Part shown: one piece after another, positions 38,001 through 47,822 of the stretch
Position numbering within the stretch: the first letter of the stretch is position 1
Layout of the letters: each line of letters starts with the position of its first letter
Assembly (NCBI GenBank): GCA_903813345.2
Contig: CAIIXF020000001.1
Coordinates: forward strand, 50,299,885 to 50,363,884
DNA length: 64,000 bases
DNA from: Owenia fusiformis
Lineage: Eukaryota > Annelida > Polychaeta > Sabellida > Oweniidae
Direction of reading: 5' to 3'
Program-made: the position numbers and the translations under genes
Notes under the pieces: generated by a model
The model's database searches: none
Seen by the model: the letters and a program-made list of their open reading frames with translations, nothing else
Told to the model about the DNA's origin: nothing

Positions 38001-38800
38001 CAATAAAATTCAAGGCAGACTTCATTGGGTGTGGCTCATTTAGTTTTTTCAGATTTTTCATTTTTTGTAAATGACCTTTTGCACTATAATAATTTTAGGG
38101 CAGTGAGTCGTGAATCCAGTTGGATAATTAATATATACAGATGGTGTTCTATTTAATTTAAGCATTTCTCTCATATCATGCTATATCGGGTGTCCCAAAA
38201 ATGAGCCACTTTTTGACAATTATTATCTCGGCAACCGAAAAATTAAATTCTCTGTACTTTGTATTTTTGGAAATATTTTTTAATCATTGGTATTTGTTAC
38301 AGGTATGACTGTCGACTTATATCAAGAAGAGCATGAAGTGTATAAGGAATACTTTTTTCCTTAAATATGAGACTTAATACAATCAATATACTTTATATAT
38401 ATTAGTATTTATAGTACTTCTTTTCTGAAATTATTGGAGGTTGAAAAATTGAACCAATACACGTGGCTATTTCAAAATGGCAGACGGGGAGGACACGGGT
38501 CCCCAAAAGAACATTAGGTAGAGACGAAGTTACTTTAAAAAAGCTCTCATTTCCCCCGATGTAAACCTAGATATCTTAATATAAGTAACTCAACATTCAC
38601 CAGTACCGTATCAACACGTGGACTTGCCTTGAATTTTTTAAGCTGTTGAAATCGTTCATTTATAGATAACAAACGACACTGACTTGTTCAGTTTGTTGCC
38701 AACGTGACATTGGTTTTTAGGTTAATTGGAGTTTCAAAAAGTAATGACAACCTTTCTAATTTTCTAATTTTTTCAGGTTTTACGAATGAACGCATTTAAA
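35055..38800. other. Duplicated non-coding block downstream of the DTWD1 pseudogene
   Basis: Aligns with 17.4-23.6 kb. It contains the TATGTCA...TGACATA hairpin (35195-35221), a foldback copy at about 35298-35408, CTGTC/CATC-rich sequence near 35630-35690, the empty target site of the 21394 element at about 37482, and a copy-specific stretch starting TATCGGGTGTCCCAAAAATG at about 38185. No gene. Confidence 0.6.
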
Positions 38801-41800
38801 AAACGAGAAAACCATAAAAGTCTTAAAATGACGTTTGAAAACACACAACTCGTACGATGCAATATTGCTTGGCACGCCGTTTGTGATCGAAAAAGAAAAG
38901 TGTGCACGTAATTTTTTTTCTCAATTTGGAACTTGTCGTACTTCCCAGTAAGGAAAATAATACTTTTTAAACTTTAATGTTTTTAGAAAAGAAAGTTTCT
39001 GGAAGCTGTATATATCAATGAATTGAAATATTTTTGTGTAACACCCCAGTCACATTTCCTACGGCGACCTTGCGGTCTATCATTTCTGCGACCAGTACTC
39101 GCCGCGGAATTTCTGCGCTCTCATACTTTCGCAGTCACATTTCCCACGGCAGCCGCACGTTGAATTTTAAATTTCTGTTGATAAATATTTTTTTTTCATT
39201 TTATTTACATCGGGACAATTGATAAATGTTATTCATAGTGCTAGGATGTAATATCAAATGAAAAGTGATCGTGAAACATTGACAAATAATGATTCAATCT
39301 TGTTGAGCCAGTTGATTTCTACGGGGACCTCAGAAATGAACAAATATTATAACTCCGAGTTATAATTTCTACGGCGACCCTGCGGCCTGTAAAAACTGGA
39401 TACGCCGTACGGAGGCCGCAAGGCGAGCGTAGTTTTCCTACGCTCGCCGCAGAAATACACTTATTTAATTGATCTGCGGTCGACGCACGGCCTCCGTGCG
39501 ACAAATGTGACTGGGGTGTTAGGAGGTGGACTATAGTCCAAATCACTTTTTTCTGTGCGTCAATCAAACCCAAAAAATAAAACAATACTCGTGCAAAATA
39601 GAGTGTCTAAGTGCGCTCGTTAGTGATTTTTAATTTACCTCTACTGCACTTAGGTCAATACACCGTTCGAAAGCTGAGAGTGTCAGCTTTAAGAATCTTA
39701 CCTCCTTTCGAATTTCACTGAATGCGAAATTCAAAGTCAACATTTCACCCGGGGTATATTCGTCAACACTACCCCTTGTAATACGAGTAATGTGTGACGT
39801 CATAACTGCGAGCCGAAGTAATGGCGGACCATTTAATGAATATTCGAAAAACTTTGGTGAGGTTTCATGTTCGAATCGTAATATTATAGACCTCAGAGTA
39901 GGTGTTATATCGACTAATACATCCCGCAGGACTAGGCACAAACGTTTTCTGTAACCCGAACGACCGATTTCGGTCTTTTAACAATGAACAGGATAAAATC
40001 TTTCGGTCATATATTACTTCGGTCGTAGTGCGAGGAAAATACATGCTGCTAAAATCATTGAAAGTGCAACAGGTATTGCCCGAACCAAGGGAAAGATCAA
40101 TACCCGGTGATTTCAGCGGGAAGTGGCGTTTCGTTCATTGGATGAGCTGCGCGCGCACGCATAAATGTGATTATCCAATATAATTAGGGGAGGGCTATTT
40201 GAAGTAGTTTTTGGTCTCAGGCGCGACCCAGGGCTGTTGTCTTAAGGACATTTCGTTGAAAATGAGCCATTCGGCTGATAATTGGTAAGAGTTTGCGATC
40301 TTATAATGTATAACTGTTACTCAGACACATATTTTGACACGATTCTGTTGGAAATAAGCTTTGAACCGAGAGATATTCACGATTGATATGCACATTTTTG
40401 ATTGTGCCATTGCTTTTCTATTGCACAACCCATGTATTGATAGAAGAAACATTAATAATACAGATTGGTTTACCTTCAATACATGGCAGACACTACATAT
40501 CGGTATATTAATACCAGTTTGTGCCTTAAATAGTTTTATATTTCCATCCACGGCCTGGAGCCTGGGTGTGTTTGTCTCTTATGTGTATGCTTGTGCATTG
40601 ACTTCTAATCACTAGCAGAATTTAACATGATGCAAACTCGACATTATAACTCATGCTGTAACATTTTGACTTCGCTGGAAAACAATAGGAATTATTTTTC
40701 TTGCCAATCAATCATGAATCACAATCAAAATTTCAGAATGATCAATCAGGCAATGATCCAAATCAAGTTATAACATTATATGATATTCAGCAAGAAGTCC
40801 GGTAGAAATACAGAATATTTAAACATCAAAGCTGAAAGTTAAAAGCTAATCTGTCAATTTTCTGTCTGCAAAAGAGCGTCCCAAGAGCGTTTACATTTGA
40901 CACAATAACAGACTGAGGCCTTGAAATCTAGGATTCCCCAGGAAAATATGACGTCATACTAATTAGCATAAGGATTTCCCTATTGGGGTGGGTCGAGCCT
41001 TGTTCGAAAACACAATCCATAAATACATGCTAATTTCTAAGGAGATAGGAAGTGTATAACGTGTTTATCGATTTTGTTTAAAGATTTAATCAATTATCAA
41101 ATTGTTTAAGTGGATAAAGTGGTCACACTTGCTTCAATTCATAGCGAAATCGACGGATAGAAACTGACCGAATTCCCGATATCCTACCCCGTATTACTGT
41201 AGGCTATAAGCACAGTGACCTACAGAGGGCGCTATCACAAACAAGTACTGGACGAACCGATAAATTCCCGGGTATTGTAACGCCCTTGCCCGAACATAGA
41301 ATGAAATATTTGTTTTATTATCATTCTCTACGATCACTTTGCATTTCAAAGAAATATAAAATATTTGTTTTAACCCGTGAACATTTATTTTAATCAATGA
41401 ATATTTCATAAACCCATCAGTTCACATGACTTCGTACAAGCATGGGCTTTCAACTCTTAAAAGCCCATGGTACAAGTATCATTGAAGAGTACACTTTTAT
41501 TTTCGCCCAGTGCAGTTGTCAGAATTCCCGGGTGGTCAATACATAGACCCAATACATATAGATCTCATTCATACCTTCAAAGTTATGCTGAAAACATATA
41601 TAAATATTATCATGTCACTATATCGTACCATTTAAAAGTTAAAAGATACACTTTTGATTATGATACTCTGACACCGTTTTCAATAACTTTTACTCATAGC
41701 ATTATTGGACTTCACTCAGAAGTGAAGGTTATCTACAAATGATAGACTCATTGCAGTAGTTTGGAGTAGTTAATTTTCATTGGTATAACGAAACGTATGA

Positions 41801-42382
41801 GTTGAAAATAAATTTGTGAAGTTTTCTTAGTGTTTTTATGAAAAATAGCATGCTCCATCAAGCTGGACAAATTTTTCGATGACACCCCGTGATCATGTGT
41901 GCAAGTTTGGAGAAAATCCGATGAGCGGTTTTCCTGAAAACGCGATGACAAAAAAGCGGGACGATCACGATAACGATCACAATCACGCCGTCATCATGAC
42001 GACTACATGTATATCCCATCGATGGCGTGATAAAAATATAAATGTATATTTATAATTATAAAAATGAAAGTGTATTCATAGTTTAACCCAAATAATATAT
42101 GAATATTATAATCTTAAAAGCCTGTTCAAAAAATCATCAAATAATGTCATAATTAAAAAACAATCCCAATGTATGTCTATGCTAGCTTCTTGAGTTTACT
42201 AGATTAAATCTGGAATCACGATTCAATACCCTTGCAGGTGAAATAAATTGTTTAAGTCAAAGTTTGCTTCTTGAAAGTATTGTAAATGAATTATTTACTT
42301 TATCTGGTCAACAATGTTTGTGATAATAGTCTTGCAAGTTAGGCATTTCGTCCCCTCCCACTTTGTATTTCACCTTGAAGTA
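38801..42382. other. Intergenic DNA without recognised genes
   Basis: Contains one TIR element (39039-39521), a more GC- and CpG-rich patch (about 39600-40270) and a hairpin at 41441-41469 (CATGGGCTTT with AAAGCCCATG). Short frames at 39630-39941, 39902-40183 and 40361-40615 show no family motif. Confidence 0.5.
39039..39521. mobile_element. 483-bp non-autonomous element with TAACACCCCAGTCACATTT ends
   Basis: 19-bp inverted ends at 39039-39057 and 39503-39521. The interior is unusually GC-rich with repeated CTACGGCGACC and CTCGCCGC phrases. Related sequence (CACATTTGCTACGGCGACC) occurs at 8158-8180. No clear target duplication. Confidence 0.75.
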
Positions 42383-44623
42383 CAGGGTGTTAAAAACGCA
42401 ACCCCAAAAAATCGCTATATATCTTGAAAAATACTAACTCAATTATGTTCATTTTCAGGAAAGAAAGATGAGACTGTGTATGTATAGCTTTTGTAGATGG
42501 TTAGTTGTAAAACATGATGCCTTTGACACCTGCTCAAAAGACAGTTGTACTAGGAAAATACGAAAAACGCAGCCAGAGGTGACTGCAACCGCAAAAAAAC
42601 AAATTACTTCCTAACCATAGTCACGCGGTACTAACTTCGACCGTTAATTTGAATTTTTGACGTACCAGATGCTTTAAAATCAAGAATTGCGAGTCTCATA
42701 CAGCACCGTTTTTCTTCAAACTTATTACATTAAAGGCAAATTAAAATTGCCTTTCTGTCGGTGCATTACTTTATTGTAAAGAGTCCCTCGTTCTAGCAGC
42801 GTTTTTGCTGTTAGAAGGCCTTAGCTTCTTACAGTTGGGGACCAAAATGCCGCTGGGAGTAGGGACTCTGTTTAAGAGAATAATGTACCATCAGAAAGGG
42901 ATTTTGGTTATGCTTTGAATGGAACAAGTTTGAAGAAAAACGGTGCAGCATGAGACTTGTAATCCTTGATTTTCAAACATCCGGTAGGTCAAAAATTCAA
43001 ATTAACGGTCGAAGTTAGGACCGCGTGATGGTGCTTTGGCCTTCAAATTTGGCACAAATCATCTTCATTTTGACCATGACTGTAAAATCCCTTGAGTGAT
43101 TTTAATTTCACTCTACAGATTTACCATACATTAAATGAAGATGATTTGTGCCAAAGAAAAGCCAAAACAAATGGTTAGGAATTAATTTAGTTTTTTGTGG
43201 TTGCAGTCACCCCTGACTGCGTTTATCGTATTTTCCTAGTACAACTGTCTTTTGAGCAGGTGTCCAAAGCATCATGTTTTACAACTAACTAACAACAAGA
43301 GCTATACATACACAGTCTCTTCTTTCTTTACTGAAAAATGAATTAGTATTTTCCGATTATATATAGCGATAATATAAGCACATTTTGAGCAGGTGTCCAA
43401 GGCATCATGTTTTACAACTAACTAACAACAAGAGCTATACATACACAGTCTCTTCTTTCTTTACTGAAAAATGAATTAGTATTTTCCGATTATATATAGC
43501 GATTTTCCATTCAGGTTTTTCGTATTTTACTAATACTAATGTCTTTTGAGCAGGTGTCCAAGACATCATGTTTTACAACTAACTAACAACAGGATACAAA
43601 CATGTAGTCTCTTCTTTCTTTCCTGAAAAATGAATATTATTGAATTAGTATTTTCCAAGATACTGTACAGTGCGTATCAAAAAAACGCAACAGATTGTTA
43701 TCTCGGAAAAGCACAAAACCAATGATAACAGCATTAATTTCATTCAATGCACCATAAAGCCACGTGTCTCCTCTTTACAATGATATATCATTCATTGATA
43801 TTTGGTCATGATTGGGCGAGTAATCATTCCATTTGCAAAGTGGGCCAAAATTAGCTTTTGGCCAGGTTATAAACATCGCAAAAGTCAGTGCACGGAGCCT
43901 AATGCAATATTGGAAAAAAAACATAAAACCAATGCTGACTGCATCCTTTTCATTCAATGTACCAAAAAGCCAAATTACTCCTCTTTGCAATGGAATATCA
44001 TTCATTCACAGGGAGTCATGACTGGCCGAATAATCATTAATTTTGCAAAGTGGGGCAAAATTCTGCTCGGACCCAAGTTTTAAAAATTGCAAAAGCCAGT
44101 ACAAAGGGCATAGGGGCTATTGGAAGAAGGTGTGACAGGTGTGGCATAGACAGTAAAGTGTCCATACTCATACTCTTGCAAGAATACATCCTATACCCCT
44201 CCAAATTGCCACCACTTCCTCGCACATAAAGATGCGCTCATCTGCCCACGTCATACATGGTTCAGCCCTGAGTCATCTGAAAACCATTACCACATGTGAA
44301 TGATAGACATATCATCGGAAAGAGGAGAGATGTGGCTTTATGATACATTAAATGAAATTGATGTAGTCATCACTAGTTTTGTGATTTTTCAAGATAACTA
44401 CTTGTTGCGTTTTTTTTGATACGCCCTGTATAGAGATTTTCCATTCACGTTTTTCGTATTTTTCTAATACTAATGTCTTTTGAGCAGGTGTCCGAGACAT
44501 CATGTTTTACAACTAACTAACAACAGGAGCTAGTCTCTTCTTTCTCCCCTGAAAAATTGAACACAGTTGGATTAGTATATTCCAAGATATAGCGATTTCT
44601 TTAGGTTGCGTTTTTAACACCCT
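42383..44623. mobile_element. Composite foldback element with internal tandem repeats
   Basis: The left end CAGGGTGTTAAAAACGCAAC is mirrored at 44604-44623. The first kilobase is a near-palindrome: arm 42383 to about 42800, arm about 42850-43380, sharing for instance ACGGTGCAG and GTACAACTGTCTTTTGAGCA. The right arm's distal unit of about 130-140 bp (GAGCAGGTGTCC, then ACAACTAACTAACAACA) is repeated four times, at about 43250, 43385, 43545 and 44480. A separate MITE is nested between the last two. No protein. Confidence 0.8.
43668..44428. mobile_element. 761-bp mariner-type MITE nested in the foldback
   Basis: TA on both flanks. Ends are CAGTGCGTATCAAAAAAACG and, at the right, the complement of CAGGGCGTATCAAAAAAAAC. 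Inside, a segment of about 145 bp (AAAACCAATG through AAAGTGGG) is present twice, at 43717-43860 and 43925-44065. It interrupts ATTTTCC-AGATA sequence of the host repeat. No transposase frame. Confidence 0.82.
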
Positions 44624-45067
44624 GGCGGGGGTGTCACAAGGTATTGAAAAAGACTAACGCGATTAAGGTAGATCTTCAAAAGTGATATTTTGAAATAATT
44701 GCAATACCTGTCCTTGTTATTTTCAGGTTTAAAATGACGCATAGAGAAATGAGTGTATAGCTTAGTTTTTGTGTAAAACACATCCTTGTTGTTTGAAGTC
44801 AAGTGAAAACTGAAATGAAGACAGTTATGTCATTTTTTGTTATACTAGTATCAGTATGTAGTAGAGTAGACAGCACAAGGATCCTTATTAAGGTTATAAC
44901 CCATACCTTCCTACTTTATTTTAAAACAGAATACAAAAAGTATGAACATATGTGTCGCAATGTTTTCAGTAATGTGATTTTTCTTATTCCAGGCTCCATA
45001 TTATATCAGACATTGATACTTATATGAACAAGATACCCAAGATGAATCATTCCATTTGTGAAGACCC

Positions 45068-45076
45068 TATATGAAG
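45068..45076 (+). promoter_or_regulatory. Degenerate TATA box of SMB2
   Basis: TATATGAAG sits at the same distance (67 bases) from the ATG as TATATAAAG before SMB1. The A-to-G change should weaken TBP binding. The flanking promoter sequence is otherwise nearly identical. Confidence 0.45.
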
Positions 45077-45134
45077 CATGACCTAACTTAACAGCAAAAG
45101 CCTCACTGCACAACGTGCGCCTAAAACGATAAAA

Positions 45135-46772
45135 ATGGTAATGAAAATATTATTGTTGTGGACAGTTACATTGGCAATACTTTATCAGAAACTTAATGCG
45201 GAGTCAGAATTTACTCAGCTTAACCACACTCATCTTATTGCAACTCAGCTGAACAATACTAATCCTAGCAGTAATCAGAGTAACGGTTCTCAATTTAACA
45301 GTACTCAAACTAGCAGTACTGCAATTAATGTTACTCAAATTAACAATTATCAAAAAGATGATATCGAGGACACTGGCAGATGTGGTTCGCCAATTGATCT
45401 GTATCAGAACTGTCCTGCGAATACATGCGGTGGGAGATGTGGGGATAGGGCAAATTACACCAAAGGTGGTAGTTTGTGCTCTTGTGACAATGCTTGCACT
45501 ATTTATGGAGACTGTTGCAAGGACTACAAGTTGAAATGTGGCAATTATAGCCAAGATGAGCTTGATCGCGTGAGATCGACTGATTTTACGTGCAAGAAGC
45601 ATGCTCCCGATCAGTATGTCTTTATGAAAGAAACCTGTAAGCCGAGCTACAGCGACGAATCCGTCATCAGAAAGTGTTACACGAATTCTGGGTTTGAAGG
45701 TATGGTACCAGTCTCAGATTCTAACACTGAGATTGTTTATTCCAATTACTTCTGTGCCTTGTGTAATGATGCTACAGATGTTGTGCCTTGGGATTTGAAC
45801 GTTATGTGCAAAAATGGTGTTGGGTTCCCAAAAAATGAAATTAGATGGAACGAACTCATATTATTATTACATAACTCTCGTATTGTTCGAAGGAGTTGTG
45901 ATGTATACACTCAACCACGAAAAGCCCTTGGAAGTGCATCTTCACAAAAATGTGTTCCTATCAATTCCGGATGTTCTTTCGAATGTAGAGATCCTAACAT
46001 CATAGAGCTCTGTAAGGAGGGAGAATATGACCCGCAATATGACCTATTTGACATTGTTCAAAACAAGTATTGCTTACAATGTCGAAATCATGCAGAGCTA
46101 GAGACGTGTCCAGCCCAAGACGCGAGGACAAACCAGCCACCCATGTATGGATTTTCCTACTCTTTACTGTTAGATGTAGTAGGAGAGTCTGAACTCAATT
46201 TCAAACTTCAATCGGGATTTGGTATCAACAAGATCAACACAGAAGCAAAGGTTGAACATGATGGTGAAGTGCGTTTGACCGCATGCGGCGCACCATTTGT
46301 TCTACTTAATGGAAAATGCGAGCTGGATGGAATATACATTGCTATTTCATGCAACTATGACAGAAATTCATCATATGTCACGTATATTGTGCTAACTCAA
46401 GACCAAAGAATTAACATAATAGAAGAAATCAGAGAAATATATGACACTATCGGGCAGGTTGTTATACAATACTATACAAGTAAAATAAATGGCGGCATAA
46501 AATCAATAGCGACGAAATGGTTTGTGCATATGCCTTATGACACTGATGTGTGGAGATCGGTACTTTTAGAATATGAAGAACCCTTGATGGATTCTCTGCA
46601 AAAAATCCTCCCTGGTATAGAGTTGAATGAATGCATCTATACGCAGGCTGGGAGTACGGTTATTCCGAGAATAAAACAAACAAAAAAAACAGTACAGCTG
46701 TATCGAATCACACGAAGACGATTAAAAGTGGCACCTCTACAGTTGCAAACAAGTCGCCACCAGAATTTATAA
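45135..46772 (+). CDS. Somatomedin-B domain protein, copy 2 (SMB2), altered C-terminus
   Basis: Intronless frame of 545 residues, closely similar to SMB1 over its first 500. It shares the signal peptide, Asn/Thr/Ser-rich segment, eight-cysteine somatomedin-B domain (CSCDNAC...DCC) and second Cys-rich ectodomain. Differences cluster just after YFCALCN. An eight-residue insertion near residue 33 adds another N-x-T context. At about 46673-46692 the sequence has 20 bases where SMB1 has 27, shifting the frame. The protein then ends in a basic, non-hydrophobic tail (RRRLKV..., HQNL) and stops at 46772, while the old hydrophobic tail survives out of frame to a TAA at 46807-46809. If real, SMB2 would be soluble rather than anchored. 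The shift lies in an A-rich run, so a sequencing error is possible. Confidence 0.8.
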   Translation: MVMKILLLWTVTLAILYQKLNAESEFTQLNHTHLIATQLNNTNPSSNQSNGSQFNSTQTSSTAINVTQINNYQKDDIEDTGRCGSPIDLYQNCPANTCGGRCGDRANYTKGGSLCSCDNACTIYGDCCKDYKLKCGNYSQDELDRVRSTDFTCKKHAPDQYVFMKETCKPSYSDESVIRKCYTNSGFEGMVPVSDSNTEIVYSNYFCALCNDATDVVPWDLNVMCKNGVGFPKNEIRWNELILLLHNSRIVRRSCDVYTQPRKALGSASSQKCVPINSGCSFECRDPNIIELCKEGEYDPQYDLFDIVQNKYCLQCRNHAELETCPAQDARTNQPPMYGFSYSLLLDVVGESELNFKLQSGFGINKINTEAKVEHDGEVRLTACGAPFVLLNGKCELDGIYIAISCNYDRNSSYVTYIVLTQDQRINIIEEIREIYDTIGQVVIQYYTSKINGGIKSIATKWFVHMPYDTDVWRSVLLEYEEPLMDSLQKILPGIELNECIYTQAGSTVIPRIKQTKKTVQLYRITRRRLKVAPLQLQTSRHQNL

Positions 46773-46814
46773 TTTTGATATTGACAATATGCGCTGCATG
46801 TGCCTTATAACAAT

Positions 46815-47822
46815 TATTTTTCGATTTTTATTTCTAATATTCCATACAATTAAATTGTACATGTCATGTACAAATTGTGAACTAAGATAACCTTTGTAAA
46901 TGTAATATGTTTTCACATGTAAGCTTTTAAGACTTGCGTTATCTTGGAAACCTATTACTTTGAATACTGACTTTAACAAATTCATCTACATGTATTCTCA
47001 AAGCAATCAGCTTCCACTCAAGAAAATTCTTTAAACTGATTCATGTTTGTTCAAAGAGACAGGAATCTATAAAACAACTATCAATTAAATCTTATTCTAT
47101 CCAATCTTAATACTGTATCTCAGAGGCATCTTAGTTCTAAACAACAATATTCAATTAAATCAAAATTCAATGTATTCAGAGAATACTACTATGGTATGAA
47201 ATGAAATGAGAAACTAAGTTTCATATGTTGCACTAAAATATTCTGTAATTTCAAACTGATTTTTTGGTTCGATTATAAATTAGGATTACAGGTAGCCTAC
47301 AATTTCAGTTAAATTATCTTGGGACAAAGTCAATCATGTCCATGGTCCCACACTCTTATCAGTACTGGACTTACCCATGCATTCGACAAGAGTCATTCAC
47401 TGGTCTGTGTTGAGATACAGTGAAGATAGATGAGTTTTTTTCTTTCCAAAACTTAATGGAAAGGGCATTTAAACCAATGAAAACGGTTAAGATTGAAATT
47501 GCTGATTCTCATATGGCATTTTACAAGGTAGGGTAATATCAATCCATGTATCCTGGTGAGAGTGTTGATTAGTGTCATGCCTTGGAGATTATCAATTTTA
47601 TCCAACGAGTGTTGATTAGTTTCATGCCTTGGAGATTATAAATGTTATCCGACATATTCGTGAGACATTTCTTGTTATTAACTAAGATTTAGGCTCCCAT
47701 TTGAAGTGTCAAACTAGGTCTCTTCTCTTATATTCTCTCTATCATGGGAGATATTCCTCAATTTAGTCTGACATAATTTTTAGTCAAAAATGTCTTTTCC
47801 ATGTATTAATTTCTTCTATTTC
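46815..47822 (-). other. Right end of the duplication and UBR5 3' flank
   Basis: 46815-46945 is the second copy of the duplication end. From 46946 the DNA is single-copy within the window and leads to the UBR5 stop at 47823-47825, so most of 46950-47822 is probably UBR5 3' UTR and intergenic DNA. SMB2 and UBR5 converge. A 30-bp phrase (AGTGTTGATTAGTGTCATGC) occurs twice, near 47562 and 47609. Confidence 0.5.

Larger units (their letters stand above)
33298..46945. repeat. Right copy of the tandem segmental duplication
   Basis: The match to the left copy starts at ACCTGACAAAGGCAGAC, corresponding to the last, mutated unit of the DTWD1 minisatellite (about 15695), and continues through DTWD1 exons 3-4 and then SMB2. 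It is shorter than the left copy because of different insertions and deletions. Confidence 0.85.

Noticed and set aside
39630-40183. Two overlapping frames of 103 and 93 codons on opposite strands
   Set aside because: No introns with matching phases, no recognisable domain, and both overlap a CpG-rich patch where stops are rarer.
44803-45027. Open frame upstream of SMB2 (also 28923-29111 before SMB1) that starts like a signal peptide
   Set aside because: It lies upstream of the TATA box, the start differs in frame between copies, and replacements look neutral. Similarity is explained by the duplication.
45204-45602. 132-codon minus-strand frame
   Set aside because: Antisense shadow of the SMB2 N-terminal region, open because of its repetitive AAT/ACT codons.
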